In this document: in pieces, positions 37,501 to 45,450 of the stretch
Numbering within the stretch: position 1 is the stretch's first letter
Layout: each line of letters begins with the position of its first letter
DNA from: an uncultured Clostridia bacterium
Lineage (GTDB): Bacteria; Bacillota; Clostridia; Christensenellales; UBA1242
Direction of reading: 5' to 3'
NCBI GenBank assembly: GCA_934757825.1
Contig: CAKVLP010000001.1
Location: 186,001-250,000 of the forward strand
DNA length: 64,000 bases
Notes under the pieces: model-generated
What the model was told of the DNA's origin: nothing
What the model saw: only the letters and a program-made list of their open reading frames with translations
Databases searched by the model: none
Translations under genes and position numbers: made by a program

Positions 37501-37708
37501 CCTTTTCGTCGGTGCTATAAACTTCAACTTTTGTGTAAGAATTTGGATCTTCTAGATCAAGACCAAGTTCAAACTTTTCGTTAACGTTTTTGTATAGAGA
37601 CGCGGTCTTTAATGAGATAACCTCGTTATCTCGCACAAGATAGAACACGCCGAACCCCAACGAAACTGCTACGATAATTACTAAAACAGTTGTTAAAAAT
37701 TTTTTCAT
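34589..37708 (-). CDS. GLUG-repeat cell-surface protein
   Basis: The 1039-residue exported protein has a signal anchor at residues 5-25, then a BIG-like beta domain (about 30-120) and a long array of GLUG-type motifs. I count about eleven Gly-Gly-x-x-Gly-x-Asn units such as GGLVGENKFAK, GGVAGKNYGGR, AGIIAGYNDGTI and GGVTGYNEGTI, spaced by about 40-80 residues. GLUG repeats build a right-handed parallel beta-helix and occur in adhesins and surface proteases. No LPxTG motif or catalytic triad is seen. It is monocistronic, with a perfect-consensus promoter and an AAAGGGGGAT site, so it is probably strongly expressed. Function, probably adhesion, is inferred. Confidence 0.85.
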   Translation of the reverse strand: MKKFLTTVLVIIVAVSLGFGVFYLVRDNEVISLKTASLYKNVNEKFELGLDLEDPNSYTKVEVYSTDEKVIEVTNKDIKIVGKTAVGEFKALQGGVAKIVFKTNNAKFRNVSCDVIVCDGSQSYPFRISTPQDLANIGKTDLYSINACYELTNNIDIGKMIDLNTNASWAPIGFVNNTVTPFNGRLDGKGYTIENLKLSATTQSTGLFSKLSSTAKVYNVKFDGVTMLVSGNTAVNAGTVAGENYGTVERVEVKKANIVSTNPNAVVGGVVGANLSVNNGRTQTIAKLDRVSASVTAGGKLDKGVSSESVQGTFGGVAGKNYGGRVYFSYATGKIDTSAAEKITLVGGLVGENKFAKIDSDGINKNYTKSLGASIQECYTNVNITNKIDNKVGYVIGQTIDTTAENALNVISGNYYISTVEGIGGVANRTGNTGTETSRKFEAMLSTETEGNGGNLKDLSSLKSAMVGTKEYVKDGDGYKLIEKDGTIYYWNTNVWEIRVGENSGYPVLNMAEQNVLPSLDSNNGEIKKITNAQELKDALTDLDKVILVDGDIDFQNIPWEPIGTEEKHFEGKLYVLNGVFKNIVVSGTHKYAGIFGYVGENAVIEGVKVENAQVEGEYAGIIAGYNDGTILNFEIGGGQKCVVKAKVAGGAVAGYNNGRILGFFSDKTYHISKSISGDINNVSIVGTSDNIKLGGVAGHNGKDAIITGNDDYIKLQNVSVTPEVDFSKLYVGGVTGYNEGTISYVKIGTPEKQFTAVTNEKKGNVSIGGAAGYTSGPIRKVWVMVNITASTSEGNFVGGIAGQALFDSNTKRIEEVRVTDSSLSGYKVGGAVATLNVTYEYTINADDGSGVWEQIGNFFKGITYEERTTVRDIKAGKDDVVNITMFEITNTTLGGKYTAGAICDHDGGVARNMYISATMCGSENSGIVTSSQYNRKEKQGGVIRYVVALSKFTSGKSYTTSATTTIHRQPDINKRQCGFVVDYHCQSMSGAEDQTFCGVFWSRALNAKDMKKASNWGFLNTGLWAVNDNNIPTLNLKF

Positions 37709-37759
37709 AAGATTTTCAATCCCCCTTTGTTTTTAGGTCGGTCTTTAATTGTTTAATAT

Positions 37760-37788
37760 ATTATATATTACTTGCCACCACTTGTCAA
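37760..37788 (-). promoter_or_regulatory. Perfect consensus promoter of the GLUG-repeat gene
   Basis: On the minus strand, TTGACA (37783-37788) and TATAAT (37760-37765) are spaced by exactly 17 nt. The 15 nt TTTGGGTATTGACAA are identical to the -35 region of the MFS leader promoter. Confidence 0.9.
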
Positions 37789-37810
37789 TACCCAAACCAA
37801 CTTTTTTAAA

Positions 37811-37842
37811 GCAAAAAGCAACAGGTAAAACCCGTTGCTTTT
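37811..37842 (-). terminator. Terminator of the CNNM/CorC gene
   Basis: AAAAGCAAC / GTTGCTTTT (37814-37822 with 37834-37842) with an inner GG/CC pair ends the minus-strand gene at 37853. Confidence 0.85.
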
Positions 37843-37852
37843 AGTATGTGTA

Positions 37853-39199
37853 TTATCGCTCAATTGTAAGCAAAATTTCCCTTATTCTGTTGTCCTCAAC
37901 GCACGTGATTTTGAAGTTCATTTTGATAGCGTGTTGCACCAAATTTGCGTTTTCGTCAATCACATCGTCTATGGTTTCAAATGTAAGTTCTTGCCCTTCA
38001 TATGGCATACTTTCGGCAAGTTCGAATATAAACCCGCCAATTGTGGAATATTGAGTGTCTGGCAAGTGCTCAATTTCAAGTTTTTCAAACAAATCCTTAA
38101 TGTCCATTTCGGCATCAACCTTATACTGATTGTCGGAAATTTTTACAATATCTTCCTTTTCCTCAACCTCGTCGTGCTCGTCGTAGATTTCGCCAAACAT
38201 CTCCTCAATTGCGTCCTCTAATGTTATAATTCCGCTGGTTCCGCCGTGCTCGTCGGCAATTACCGCCATATGCTTTTTCTCTTTTTGCATTTTCCTAATC
38301 ACATCGTCAAGTTTCATATTTTCATTTAAAAACATTGGCTTAACCATAATTTTTTGAACGTCAACTTTGTCTTTTCTAAGGAGTGCTGTAAAGAAATCCT
38401 TTTGGCTCAAAATGCCCACAATGTGGTCAACGTCCTCCGAATAAACTGGCATTCTGGAATACTGGGTATCAATAAAGACATCTCTAATTTTATCCAAATC
38501 GTCGCTCTCGTCTACTGCAATCACGTCAACACGTGGAGTCATAACATCATAAGCGGTCTTTTCGCCCAAATCAAACACACCTTGGAAAAGTTCGGCGTTT
38601 TGCTTGTCGATAACCCCCTCTTCCTGCATTGTATCAATAATACTTTCTAGTTCCGTCTCAGTCACGGTAGGAAGTTTTTGACCCGATTTTGCCTTTTTAA
38701 GCAAGCAATTTTGAAGTTTTTGAAACAAAAACGTTAGCGGTGTCATTACTTTCATTAGGAAAAACAACAGATTTGCGTATCGAAGTGCGGTTTTTTCCGG
38801 GTTTTGTTTTGCGATACATTTTGGAGTAATCTCCCCGCAAATTAGTACGATAAGCGTCATTCCGATTGTGTTTACAAGGTTTGCAAGCGTCGCATTGTAT
38901 ATAATGGTCGAAAGCATATATGCACATAGGGTTGTGCTTGCGATATTAACCAAGTTGTTGCCCACCAAGATTGTAATAAGCGCCTTTTCATAGTGCTCAC
39001 ATATGTACAGCCCTTTAAGCGCGCCACGCCTTTTTTCTTCGGCGTAGGTCTTCATCCTAAGTATGTTTATCGATGAAAATGACATCTCTGCACCCGAAAA
39101 GAATGCCGAGCATGCTAGTAAAAAAATGATTACAAACGACAAGATAATGTTAACTTGTACTACGTTTGAATTTGCCCCTAAAAACGGGAGTGGTTCCAC
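37853..39199 (-). CDS. CNNM/CorC-type membrane protein with CBS pair (hemolysin C family)
   Basis: The 448-residue protein has an N-terminal DUF21 (CNNM) membrane domain with about four helices (residues 15-170; FFSGAEMSFSSIN near 35 and ICGEITPKCIAK near 125), two CBS domains (about 215-335, with VMTPRVDV and the second repeat ending in DEHGGTSGIITLEDA), and a CorC_HlyC domain at the C-terminus (360-448). Family members act in magnesium or cobalt efflux; the hemolysin label is historical. It starts at GTG 39199 with AAGGAG upstream. A promoter lies at 39236-39264. Confidence 0.92.
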   Translation of the reverse strand: MEPLPFLGANSNVVQVNIILSFVIIFLLACSAFFSGAEMSFSSINILRMKTYAEEKRRGALKGLYICEHYEKALITILVGNNLVNIASTTLCAYMLSTIIYNATLANLVNTIGMTLIVLICGEITPKCIAKQNPEKTALRYANLLFFLMKVMTPLTFLFQKLQNCLLKKAKSGQKLPTVTETELESIIDTMQEEGVIDKQNAELFQGVFDLGEKTAYDVMTPRVDVIAVDESDDLDKIRDVFIDTQYSRMPVYSEDVDHIVGILSQKDFFTALLRKDKVDVQKIMVKPMFLNENMKLDDVIRKMQKEKKHMAVIADEHGGTSGIITLEDAIEEMFGEIYDEHDEVEEKEDIVKISDNQYKVDAEMDIKDLFEKLEIEHLPDTQYSTIGGFIFELAESMPYEGQELTFETIDDVIDENANLVQHAIKMNFKITCVEDNRIREILLTIER

Positions 39200-39235
39200 G
39201 AATTCTGTCTCCTTGAATATTTATAATGATGATTT

Positions 39236-39264
39236 ATAATAACATAAACCTATTAAAAAGTAAA
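39236..39264 (-). promoter_or_regulatory. Promoter of the CNNM/CorC gene
   Basis: On the minus strand, TTTACT (39259-39264) and TATTAT (39236-39241) are spaced by 17 nt. Confidence 0.65.
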
Positions 39265-39433
39265 GATGTTTTGACAAATTTGCTTTGCGCTTTACGTTGG
39301 TGCCCTTAATAAGGTTTTACCCTAAGCAAGGACAAACGCGAGCAAAATATATGACATATCTGCACTTTTAAGATTTTTATTATCCCCATCGCAAAAATGT
39401 TAATCAAAAGTGGGCACTTAATCAAAAACTTTA

Positions 39434-39462
39434 TTTACAAGTCGGTCAAAATAAGTTATAAT
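39434..39462 (+). promoter_or_regulatory. Promoter of the dnaD-dnaI pair
   Basis: TTTACA (39434-39439) and TATAAT (39457-39462) are spaced by 17 nt, followed by AGGAG before ATG 39487. Confidence 0.8.
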
Positions 39463-39486
39463 AGCAAAAAATAGCAGGAGATAAAA

Positions 39487-40926
39487 ATGGCTTTTTGTAA
39501 TTTTTCGGGCGAATTTGTAAAACACAGCACTATCCAAATTGACAGTGATTTTTTTACGCAGTTTTTGCCATATGTGAGCGACGCTAGCCTAAAAGTGTAT
39601 ATGTTTGGACTATATTGTTGCAACAATTCTAATTCCAAGGACAATTCGCTTAGCAGATTTAGCACAATTTTAAACCTTAGCGAAGATGACGTTATAAGTT
39701 GTTTTTATGAATGGGAAGAACTTGGCCTTGTCACAATTGTACAAAAAAATCCTTTTGAAGTGCGATATCTTCCTATCTCCAACGGCTCCATCAGGCTTAA
39801 AAAACACAACACCAAAAAATACACCGCGTTTAACACTGGGATGCTAGAACTTTTGTCGCGCGACATAACTCCGCTTGAATTCGACGAGTACTACTCCACA
39901 ATTGAGAGTTTGCATATCGAGCCCGACGCGCTACTAATGATTGCAAAATACTGCGTTGACATTAAAGGAAGCGACGTAGGATATCCATATATCCTAAACG
40001 TTGCAAAAAAATGGATTTACGACGGAATAAGAACTTGCGAAGATGTAGAACTAAGACTTAAAGAACAAGAGAAAAACACAAGTGGTCTTAACGACATTTT
40101 GAAAGTTATGGGAATAAAGCGAAACCCAAGCGCCGACGAATATCAAAGTTATCTAACTTGGGTCAACAAACTAGACCTTAGCCAGGAACTTATAACTTTC
40201 GTTGCAAGCAAGGTCGGCAAAAAAGGCGGATTTTCAAAACTTGAAAATATGCTAGAAAAATGTTATGCCAAAAAACTTTTTAGCATTAAAGAAATAAGTG
40301 ACTATATGGCAATAGAAGATGATTATTTTGACACAGCCAAAAAAGTCTGCAAAAACTTAGGCGTATACTACTCCAATCTAGAACCCGTTGTGGAAAACTA
40401 CATCACAAAATGGACAGCAATGGGATTTGATAAGGACACAATTTTAAAACTTTCCAACTACTGCTTCAAGATATGCATCTACACACTTGACGGAATGAAC
40501 ACAAAAATTGTGGGACTAGCGGACAAAAATCTATTCTCCATATGCGACATCGACAACTCAATTGCCGAACTTATAAAAAAGGATAGCGAAATCAAAAACA
40601 TACTTACAAAACTTGGCATTGAGCGAAACGTGATTGCTAGCGACCGTCAGTTATTTAAAATATGGACAATCGACTGGCAGATGCCAAGCGATGTGATTGA
40701 ATATGCCACTACACTTGCTAGCGACAAGTATATGCCAATGCAATATTTACATAGAATACTAAGCCAATATCACAGCCAGAATGTAAAGACCGTGGACGAT
40801 GCTAAAAAGATAAAGTCTTTTGAAACCACAACCCCAAAAACTAGCACCAAAAAAGTGGAAGCCCGCGACTACTCGCAAAAGGAACTTAATTCGCTATTCG
40901 ACAACATAACGGAGGTGGAACTATAA
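39487..40926 (+). CDS. DnaD/DnaB-like primosomal protein with repeated C-terminal domains
   Basis: The 479-residue protein begins with a winged-helix region (residues about 15-100, FLPYVSDASLKVYMFGLYCC then LNLSEDDVISCFYEWEELGLV) as in DnaD/DnaB of Gram-positives. Then follow about four helical units resembling the DnaD C-terminal domain (about 125-200, 200-285, 290-370, 372-445), each ending in a pattern like ILNVAKKWIYDGIRTCEDV. The C-terminus (about 455-479) is a short linker with SQKELNSLFDNI. Such proteins remodel DNA and help load replicative helicase at origins or stalled forks. The stop overlaps the next start by 1 nt, so it is coupled to the loader. More C-terminal-type units than the usual one or two. 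Confidence 0.85.
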   Translation: MAFCNFSGEFVKHSTIQIDSDFFTQFLPYVSDASLKVYMFGLYCCNNSNSKDNSLSRFSTILNLSEDDVISCFYEWEELGLVTIVQKNPFEVRYLPISNGSIRLKKHNTKKYTAFNTGMLELLSRDITPLEFDEYYSTIESLHIEPDALLMIAKYCVDIKGSDVGYPYILNVAKKWIYDGIRTCEDVELRLKEQEKNTSGLNDILKVMGIKRNPSADEYQSYLTWVNKLDLSQELITFVASKVGKKGGFSKLENMLEKCYAKKLFSIKEISDYMAIEDDYFDTAKKVCKNLGVYYSNLEPVVENYITKWTAMGFDKDTILKLSNYCFKICIYTLDGMNTKIVGLADKNLFSICDIDNSIAELIKKDSEIKNILTKLGIERNVIASDRQLFKIWTIDWQMPSDVIEYATTLASDKYMPMQYLHRILSQYHSQNVKTVDDAKKIKSFETTTPKTSTKKVEARDYSQKELNSLFDNITEVEL

Positions 40927-41864
40927 TGGACGCAGTAGAAATTGTACAAGAAAAATTTAGGCAGAAAAAAATTGACGCCGAATATCAGGCAAACCTAAAC
41001 AAATTTAAGGTGCTAGAAAATCCAGAATTCAAAGACCTTTACAACACCTGCAAAACCTTATCGCTGGAAGTAGCAAAAGCAGAATATAGTGGATCCGACG
41101 CTAGCAAAATTCGAAGCAAATTTAAAAACACAAAAAAAGAACTTTACTCCCAACTTAAAAAAGCGGGAGTTGATATCCAAAGCCTTTACCCGAAATACGA
41201 GTGTCCAAAATGCAAAGACACTGGAAACATAAACGGCGAATATTGTGAATGTTTTAAAAAGGCATTATCACAAGAACTAATTAAGGAAAGTGGACTTTCT
41301 GACACAAACCTACCAGATTTTGACAAAATATCGTATGATATTGTTAAAAACAAGCAACAAAAGGAAAGTTATATTACAATCTGTAAATTACTTAAAGACT
41401 ATATAAATATAATTCCAAACAACACAAAACATATAGTAACCCTTTCTGGGCAAGTGGGCGTAGGCAAAACGTATTTACTAAATGCGTGCGTAAACGAAGC
41501 AATTAAGCGCAACCTATATTGCGTGTATACCACCGCATTTAACCTAAATCAAGATATGCTAAAATATCACAACGCCAGCATAACCAACAAAGAGCAGATT
41601 TTAGAAAAATATCTTACTTGCGAACTTCTTTGCATTGACGACCTTGGCACCGAAAACATCTTAAAGAATGTGACGCTTGAATACTTATATCTAATCATAA
41701 ACGAAAGACTTATCGCACACAAAAACACAATCATCACAACCAACCTAACACCCGAGCAAATTATGCAAGTGTACGATGAGAGAATTCTAAGCAGAATAGC
41801 AAACAAGCGCGATTGTATACTTATTGGAATGACTGGCGATGACCTAAGATTAAGCGGAAAATAA
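40926..41864 (+). CDS. dnaI: DnaI/DnaC-like helicase loader ATPase
   Basis: The 312-residue AAA+ protein is predicted to load the DnaB-type helicase on DNA. A zinc-binding motif CPKC...CEC (Cys 93, 96, 107, 109) lies in the N-terminal domain. The AAA+ part has Walker A GQVGVGKT at 175-182, Walker B LLCIDDLGTE near 234-243, sensor 1 in IITTNLTPE near 270 and an arginine finger in YDERILSRI near 287. The zinc plus AAA+ layout matches Bacillus DnaI. It is translated from a start that overlaps the DnaD-like gene. Confidence 0.92.
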   Translation: MDAVEIVQEKFRQKKIDAEYQANLNKFKVLENPEFKDLYNTCKTLSLEVAKAEYSGSDASKIRSKFKNTKKELYSQLKKAGVDIQSLYPKYECPKCKDTGNINGEYCECFKKALSQELIKESGLSDTNLPDFDKISYDIVKNKQQKESYITICKLLKDYINIIPNNTKHIVTLSGQVGVGKTYLLNACVNEAIKRNLYCVYTTAFNLNQDMLKYHNASITNKEQILEKYLTCELLCIDDLGTENILKNVTLEYLYLIINERLIAHKNTIITTNLTPEQIMQVYDERILSRIANKRDCILIGMTGDDLRLSGK

Positions 41865-41916
41865 ACGTTTACAACGTAAATGATTCCCACATTAAAATTT
41901 AATTATAAAATAGTTA

Positions 41917-41955
41917 ACAAAAAACACCTTATCGAAATGATAAGGTGTTTTTATA
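41917..41955. terminator. Bidirectional terminator between dnaI and asnS
   Basis: AAAACACCTTATC / GATAAGGTGTTTT (41921-41933 with 41939-41951) has A and T runs on both sides. It is a strong 13-bp stem serving both convergent units. Confidence 0.92.
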
Positions 41956-42100
41956 TTTTTAGCAATCGCCATAACCGACAATTATTCTTACAAGTCATAT
42001 TTAAAGTTCGTCGCAATTTTTAAGTCTGCTTTTTAAACAATACACTTATCGTCACAAAGTCGGCACAAACTGTCTAAATCATTAAACATAAAGACAATTA

Positions 42101-43480
42101 TTAGAATTCGCAGTTGTTAGGAGTACGAGGGAATGGAAGGACGTCTCGAATGTTGCCCATACCAGTAACATACATTATAAATCTATCAAAGCCCATTCCA
42201 AAGCCACTGTGTTTTACCGTGCCGTACTTTCTAAGGTTTAGATACCACCAATAATCTTGTTCGTTTAGACCAAGTTCGTGGATTCTATTTAATAGCACGT
42301 CATAACGCTCTTCTCTTTCGCTCGCGCCACATAGTTCGCCACAGCCAGGAACAAGCAAGTCGGTCGCTTTTACAGTTTTTCCGTCGTCGTTAAGTTTCAT
42401 ATAGAACGCCTTAATTTCTTTTGGATAGTTGTACACAAATACTGGCCCCTTGTAAATTACGTCAGTTAAATATTTTTCATGTTCAGTCTGGATATCACAA
42501 CCCCACTCTACTTTGTACTCAAACTTATCGTTGTGTTTTTTAAGGATTTCAATTGCTTCGTCGTAGGTCACACGTTTAAAATCGCTACTCTCTACGTGTT
42601 TTAATTTATCTAGCAATCCTTTTTCAACGAACGAATCAAAGAATTTAAGTTCTTCTGAGCACTTCTCAAACAAATACTTAATTACGTACTTTATCATACT
42701 TTCCATAACGTCCATGTCATCTTCTAGTTCGTAGAATGCCATTTCTGGCTCAATATGCCAAAACTCATTTGCATGTTTGATAGTGTTGCTTTTTTCTGCT
42801 CTAAATGATGGGCCAAAAGTATAGATATTGCCCATTGAACAAGCAAACGCCTCGCCTTCCAACTGACACGATGGGGACAAAAATACTTTTTTACCAAAAA
42901 GTTCGTCTTCTGGTTTAAGCTTTTTACCATCATAAATTCCTTGCGTACTTACTCTAAATAGTTCGCCAGCACCTTCACAGTCGGAAGATGTAAGAATAGG
43001 TGCTTGAAGATATACAAATCCTTGTTCGTTAAAGAATTTATGAAGTGCAAAACAAGCCTCACTTCTCACTCTATACACGGCATTGAACAAGTTTGTACGA
43101 GGTCTAAGATATGCTTGTTCTCTCAAAAATTCTAGGCCATGCCCTTTCTTTTGAAGTGGATATGCGCTATCTGTTGCACCCACAACCTCCACATCGGTTG
43201 CGTGAAGTTCGAATGGTTGTTTTGCGTTAGGAGTAACTACAAGTTTTCCCTTGCAAATTACAGACGAGCCCGCATTTAACTTGGATACCTCGGCATAGTT
43301 TTTAAGGTCGGTTGTATTAAGTACAACTTGAAGTCCTTTAAATGATGTGCCGTCGTTAAGATCCATAAATCCGAAAGTTTTTAGATCTCTAACCGATCTT
43401 ACCCAACCGCCAACAGTTATCTGTTTTTCAGAAAGCGCGCTTGGGTCTTTGTAAATTACTCGAATATCTGTTTTTTTCAT
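42101..43480 (-). CDS. asnS: Asparaginyl-tRNA synthetase
   Basis: The 459-residue class IIb synthetase charges tRNA-Asn. The N-terminal OB-fold anticodon domain has VGGWVRSVRDLKTFGFMDLNDGT. The catalytic core has motif 1 near FFNEQGFVYLQAPILTSSDCEGAGE, motif 2 with FRAEKSNTIKHANEFWHIEPEMAF, and motif 3 GFGMGFDRFIMYVTG near the end; the KHANEFWHIEPE form is typical of AsnRS rather than AspRS. I chose ATG 43480, which has AAGGAG 8 nt upstream, over a TTG at 43498. It starts 4 nt after the aspS stop, so the two synthetases are co-transcribed. Confidence 0.97.
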   Translation of the reverse strand: MKKTDIRVIYKDPSALSEKQITVGGWVRSVRDLKTFGFMDLNDGTSFKGLQVVLNTTDLKNYAEVSKLNAGSSVICKGKLVVTPNAKQPFELHATDVEVVGATDSAYPLQKKGHGLEFLREQAYLRPRTNLFNAVYRVRSEACFALHKFFNEQGFVYLQAPILTSSDCEGAGELFRVSTQGIYDGKKLKPEDELFGKKVFLSPSCQLEGEAFACSMGNIYTFGPSFRAEKSNTIKHANEFWHIEPEMAFYELEDDMDVMESMIKYVIKYLFEKCSEELKFFDSFVEKGLLDKLKHVESSDFKRVTYDEAIEILKKHNDKFEYKVEWGCDIQTEHEKYLTDVIYKGPVFVYNYPKEIKAFYMKLNDDGKTVKATDLLVPGCGELCGASEREERYDVLLNRIHELGLNEQDYWWYLNLRKYGTVKHSGFGMGFDRFIMYVTGMGNIRDVLPFPRTPNNCEF

Positions 43481-43484
43481 TGTA

Positions 43485-45227
43485 TTACTCCTTTTCAATT
43501 AGTTTTAATCCAACATCTTTTAGTTGTTGTTCGGTCACCTTACTAGGTGCACCCATCATTAAGTCTTTTGCATTTTTGTTTAGTGGGAACGCAATTACGT
43601 CTCGGATAAGCTCGTTGTCGGTCATTATCATAAGAAGTCGTTCCAAGCCAAACGCCCCACCAGCATGGGGAGGTGCGCCGTATTGGAACGCGTTGTATAG
43701 CGCGCCAAACTTTGTCTCAACATCTTCTTTTTTGTATCCCGCCATTTCAAACGCCTTAACCATAAGGTCGGTCTGGTGATTTCTAACCGCACCACTCAAT
43801 GTCTCGTAGCCGTTGCAGACAAGGTCGTACTGATATGCCAAAATGTCAAAAGGATTTTTGGTTTCTAGACTTTCTAGTCCGCCTTGTGGCATACTAAATG
43901 GATTGTGTGCAAAATCAACTGCGCCAGTTTCCTCGTTTTCTTCAAAGAATGGGAAGTCGCAAATCCAACAAAATACAACTTTATTTTTGTCGATTAAGTC
44001 AAGTTGTTTGCCAAGTTCTATTCTAAGCACATTAGCAAGTTTGATAGCCATTTTCTTTTCGTCGGCGATTATGAATATGCTCTCGCCACCTACTAGACCA
44101 AATTCCTTAACTAAATCCGCTTTGTTTTCATCGGTCAAGAATTTTACAATGCTTCCGCTAAACTCACCGCTGTTGTATTTTAACCAAGCCAAACCTTTGC
44201 CCTCATAGGCGACAATTGTTTTGCCTAGGTCATCATAGAAACGGCGTGGTTTTTCGCCAGCGTTTGCGCAAATTGCTTTGATTGTTTTACCCTTAAATGC
44301 GTTAAACTCGGTGTTTTCAAACATTTTGGATAGGTCGTACACAATAAGCGGATTTCTTAGATCTGGCTTGTCGCTACAATATTTTTCGATTGCTTCTCTA
44401 TATGGAATTCTTACAAAAGGCGCTTCCATAACATCTTTATCCGTAAACTCTTTAAACAACCCCGTAACAAACTCTTCACAATTAGCCATAACATCGTCTT
44501 GGGTCGCGAAACTCATTTCAAGGTCGATTTGATAGAATTCTCCTGGGCTACGGTCAGCACGCGCTGCTTCGTTACGGAAACAAGGCGCAACTTGGAAATA
44601 TTTATCAAAACCCGAAATCATAAGAAGTTGTTTAAACTGTTGTGGTGCTTGTGGCAAAGCATAAAACTCGCCTGGCGCATTTATTGTAGGCACAATATAG
44701 TCACGCGCACCCTCTGGGCTAGACGAAGTAAGGATTGGGGTCTGAACTTCCAAAAATCCCATTTCGGTAAGTTTGTTTCGCACCCAATTTAACACGTTTG
44801 CCCTTAGCACAATTGTTTTGTGAGTGTCTGGATTTCGCAAATCTAGATATCTATATTTTAGTCTTAATTCTTCCTTAGTATTAGGCGCTTCGGCAATTTC
44901 AAATGGCAAAACATTTAGGCTTTTGCCCAAAACATTAAGCGTCTTAACGTCGATTTCAATGTCGCCTGTTTCCATTTTAGGGTTTTTGCTTTCCCTCTCC
45001 AAAACACTTCCCGAAACGCTAACAGTACTTTCTTTTGTAACGCCGTTTAGCAAAGTCTCGTCTCTAAACACCAACTGTGTTACGCCGAAGTGGTCGCGAA
45101 GGGTCACAAATGTAAGACCGCCAAGTTTTCTAATGCTATTCACCCAGCCTGCTAGTCTTACTTCTTTGCCGACATCTTTAAGTCTTAGTTCTCCACAATT
45201 ATTTGTTCTGTAAATATTCTCTCTCAT
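43485..45227 (-). CDS. aspS: Aspartyl-tRNA synthetase (bacterial type)
   Basis: The 580-residue class IIb synthetase charges tRNA-Asp. It has the N-terminal OB fold (VRLAGWVNSIRKLGGLTFVTLRD), motif 1 near MGFLEVQTPIL, motif 2 with FRNEAARADRSPGEFYQIDLEMSF, the bacterial GAD insertion domain (about residues 280-410) and motif 3 GGAFGLERLLMIMT. Presence of both asnS and a bacterial aspS suggests, but does not prove, that tRNA-Asn is charged directly. The leader holds a hairpin-T tract 20 nt before the start (45246-45277). Confidence 0.97.
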   Translation of the reverse strand: MRENIYRTNNCGELRLKDVGKEVRLAGWVNSIRKLGGLTFVTLRDHFGVTQLVFRDETLLNGVTKESTVSVSGSVLERESKNPKMETGDIEIDVKTLNVLGKSLNVLPFEIAEAPNTKEELRLKYRYLDLRNPDTHKTIVLRANVLNWVRNKLTEMGFLEVQTPILTSSSPEGARDYIVPTINAPGEFYALPQAPQQFKQLLMISGFDKYFQVAPCFRNEAARADRSPGEFYQIDLEMSFATQDDVMANCEEFVTGLFKEFTDKDVMEAPFVRIPYREAIEKYCSDKPDLRNPLIVYDLSKMFENTEFNAFKGKTIKAICANAGEKPRRFYDDLGKTIVAYEGKGLAWLKYNSGEFSGSIVKFLTDENKADLVKEFGLVGGESIFIIADEKKMAIKLANVLRIELGKQLDLIDKNKVVFCWICDFPFFEENEETGAVDFAHNPFSMPQGGLESLETKNPFDILAYQYDLVCNGYETLSGAVRNHQTDLMVKAFEMAGYKKEDVETKFGALYNAFQYGAPPHAGGAFGLERLLMIMTDNELIRDVIAFPLNKNAKDLMMGAPSKVTEQQLKDVGLKLIEKE

Positions 45228-45245
45228 AACCTTTCCCTTTTTTTA

Positions 45246-45277
45246 ATAAAAATACCCTTGATTTTTTTCAAGGGTAT
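45246..45277 (-). terminator. Hairpin-T tract just upstream of aspS
   Basis: On the minus strand ATACCCTTGA / TCAAGGGTAT (45252-45261 with 45268-45277) is followed by T5-A-TT. It ends the SDR transcript or attenuates aspS; no T-box motif was recognised. Confidence 0.75.
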
Positions 45278-45450
45278 AAGTTTTAATATATTAAATATCA
45301 ATTGCACTAAAAATTGTACCCATTATTAAAATGTGTAAAAACCATTATTGCAATTGTCATTCAATTTTAATCTTAGCATAGATTTTTCCTTTAAATTACA
45401 ATAAAAGTTTACACCCAATGTATAAGACTTGTCAATATTTTTTGTTATAA

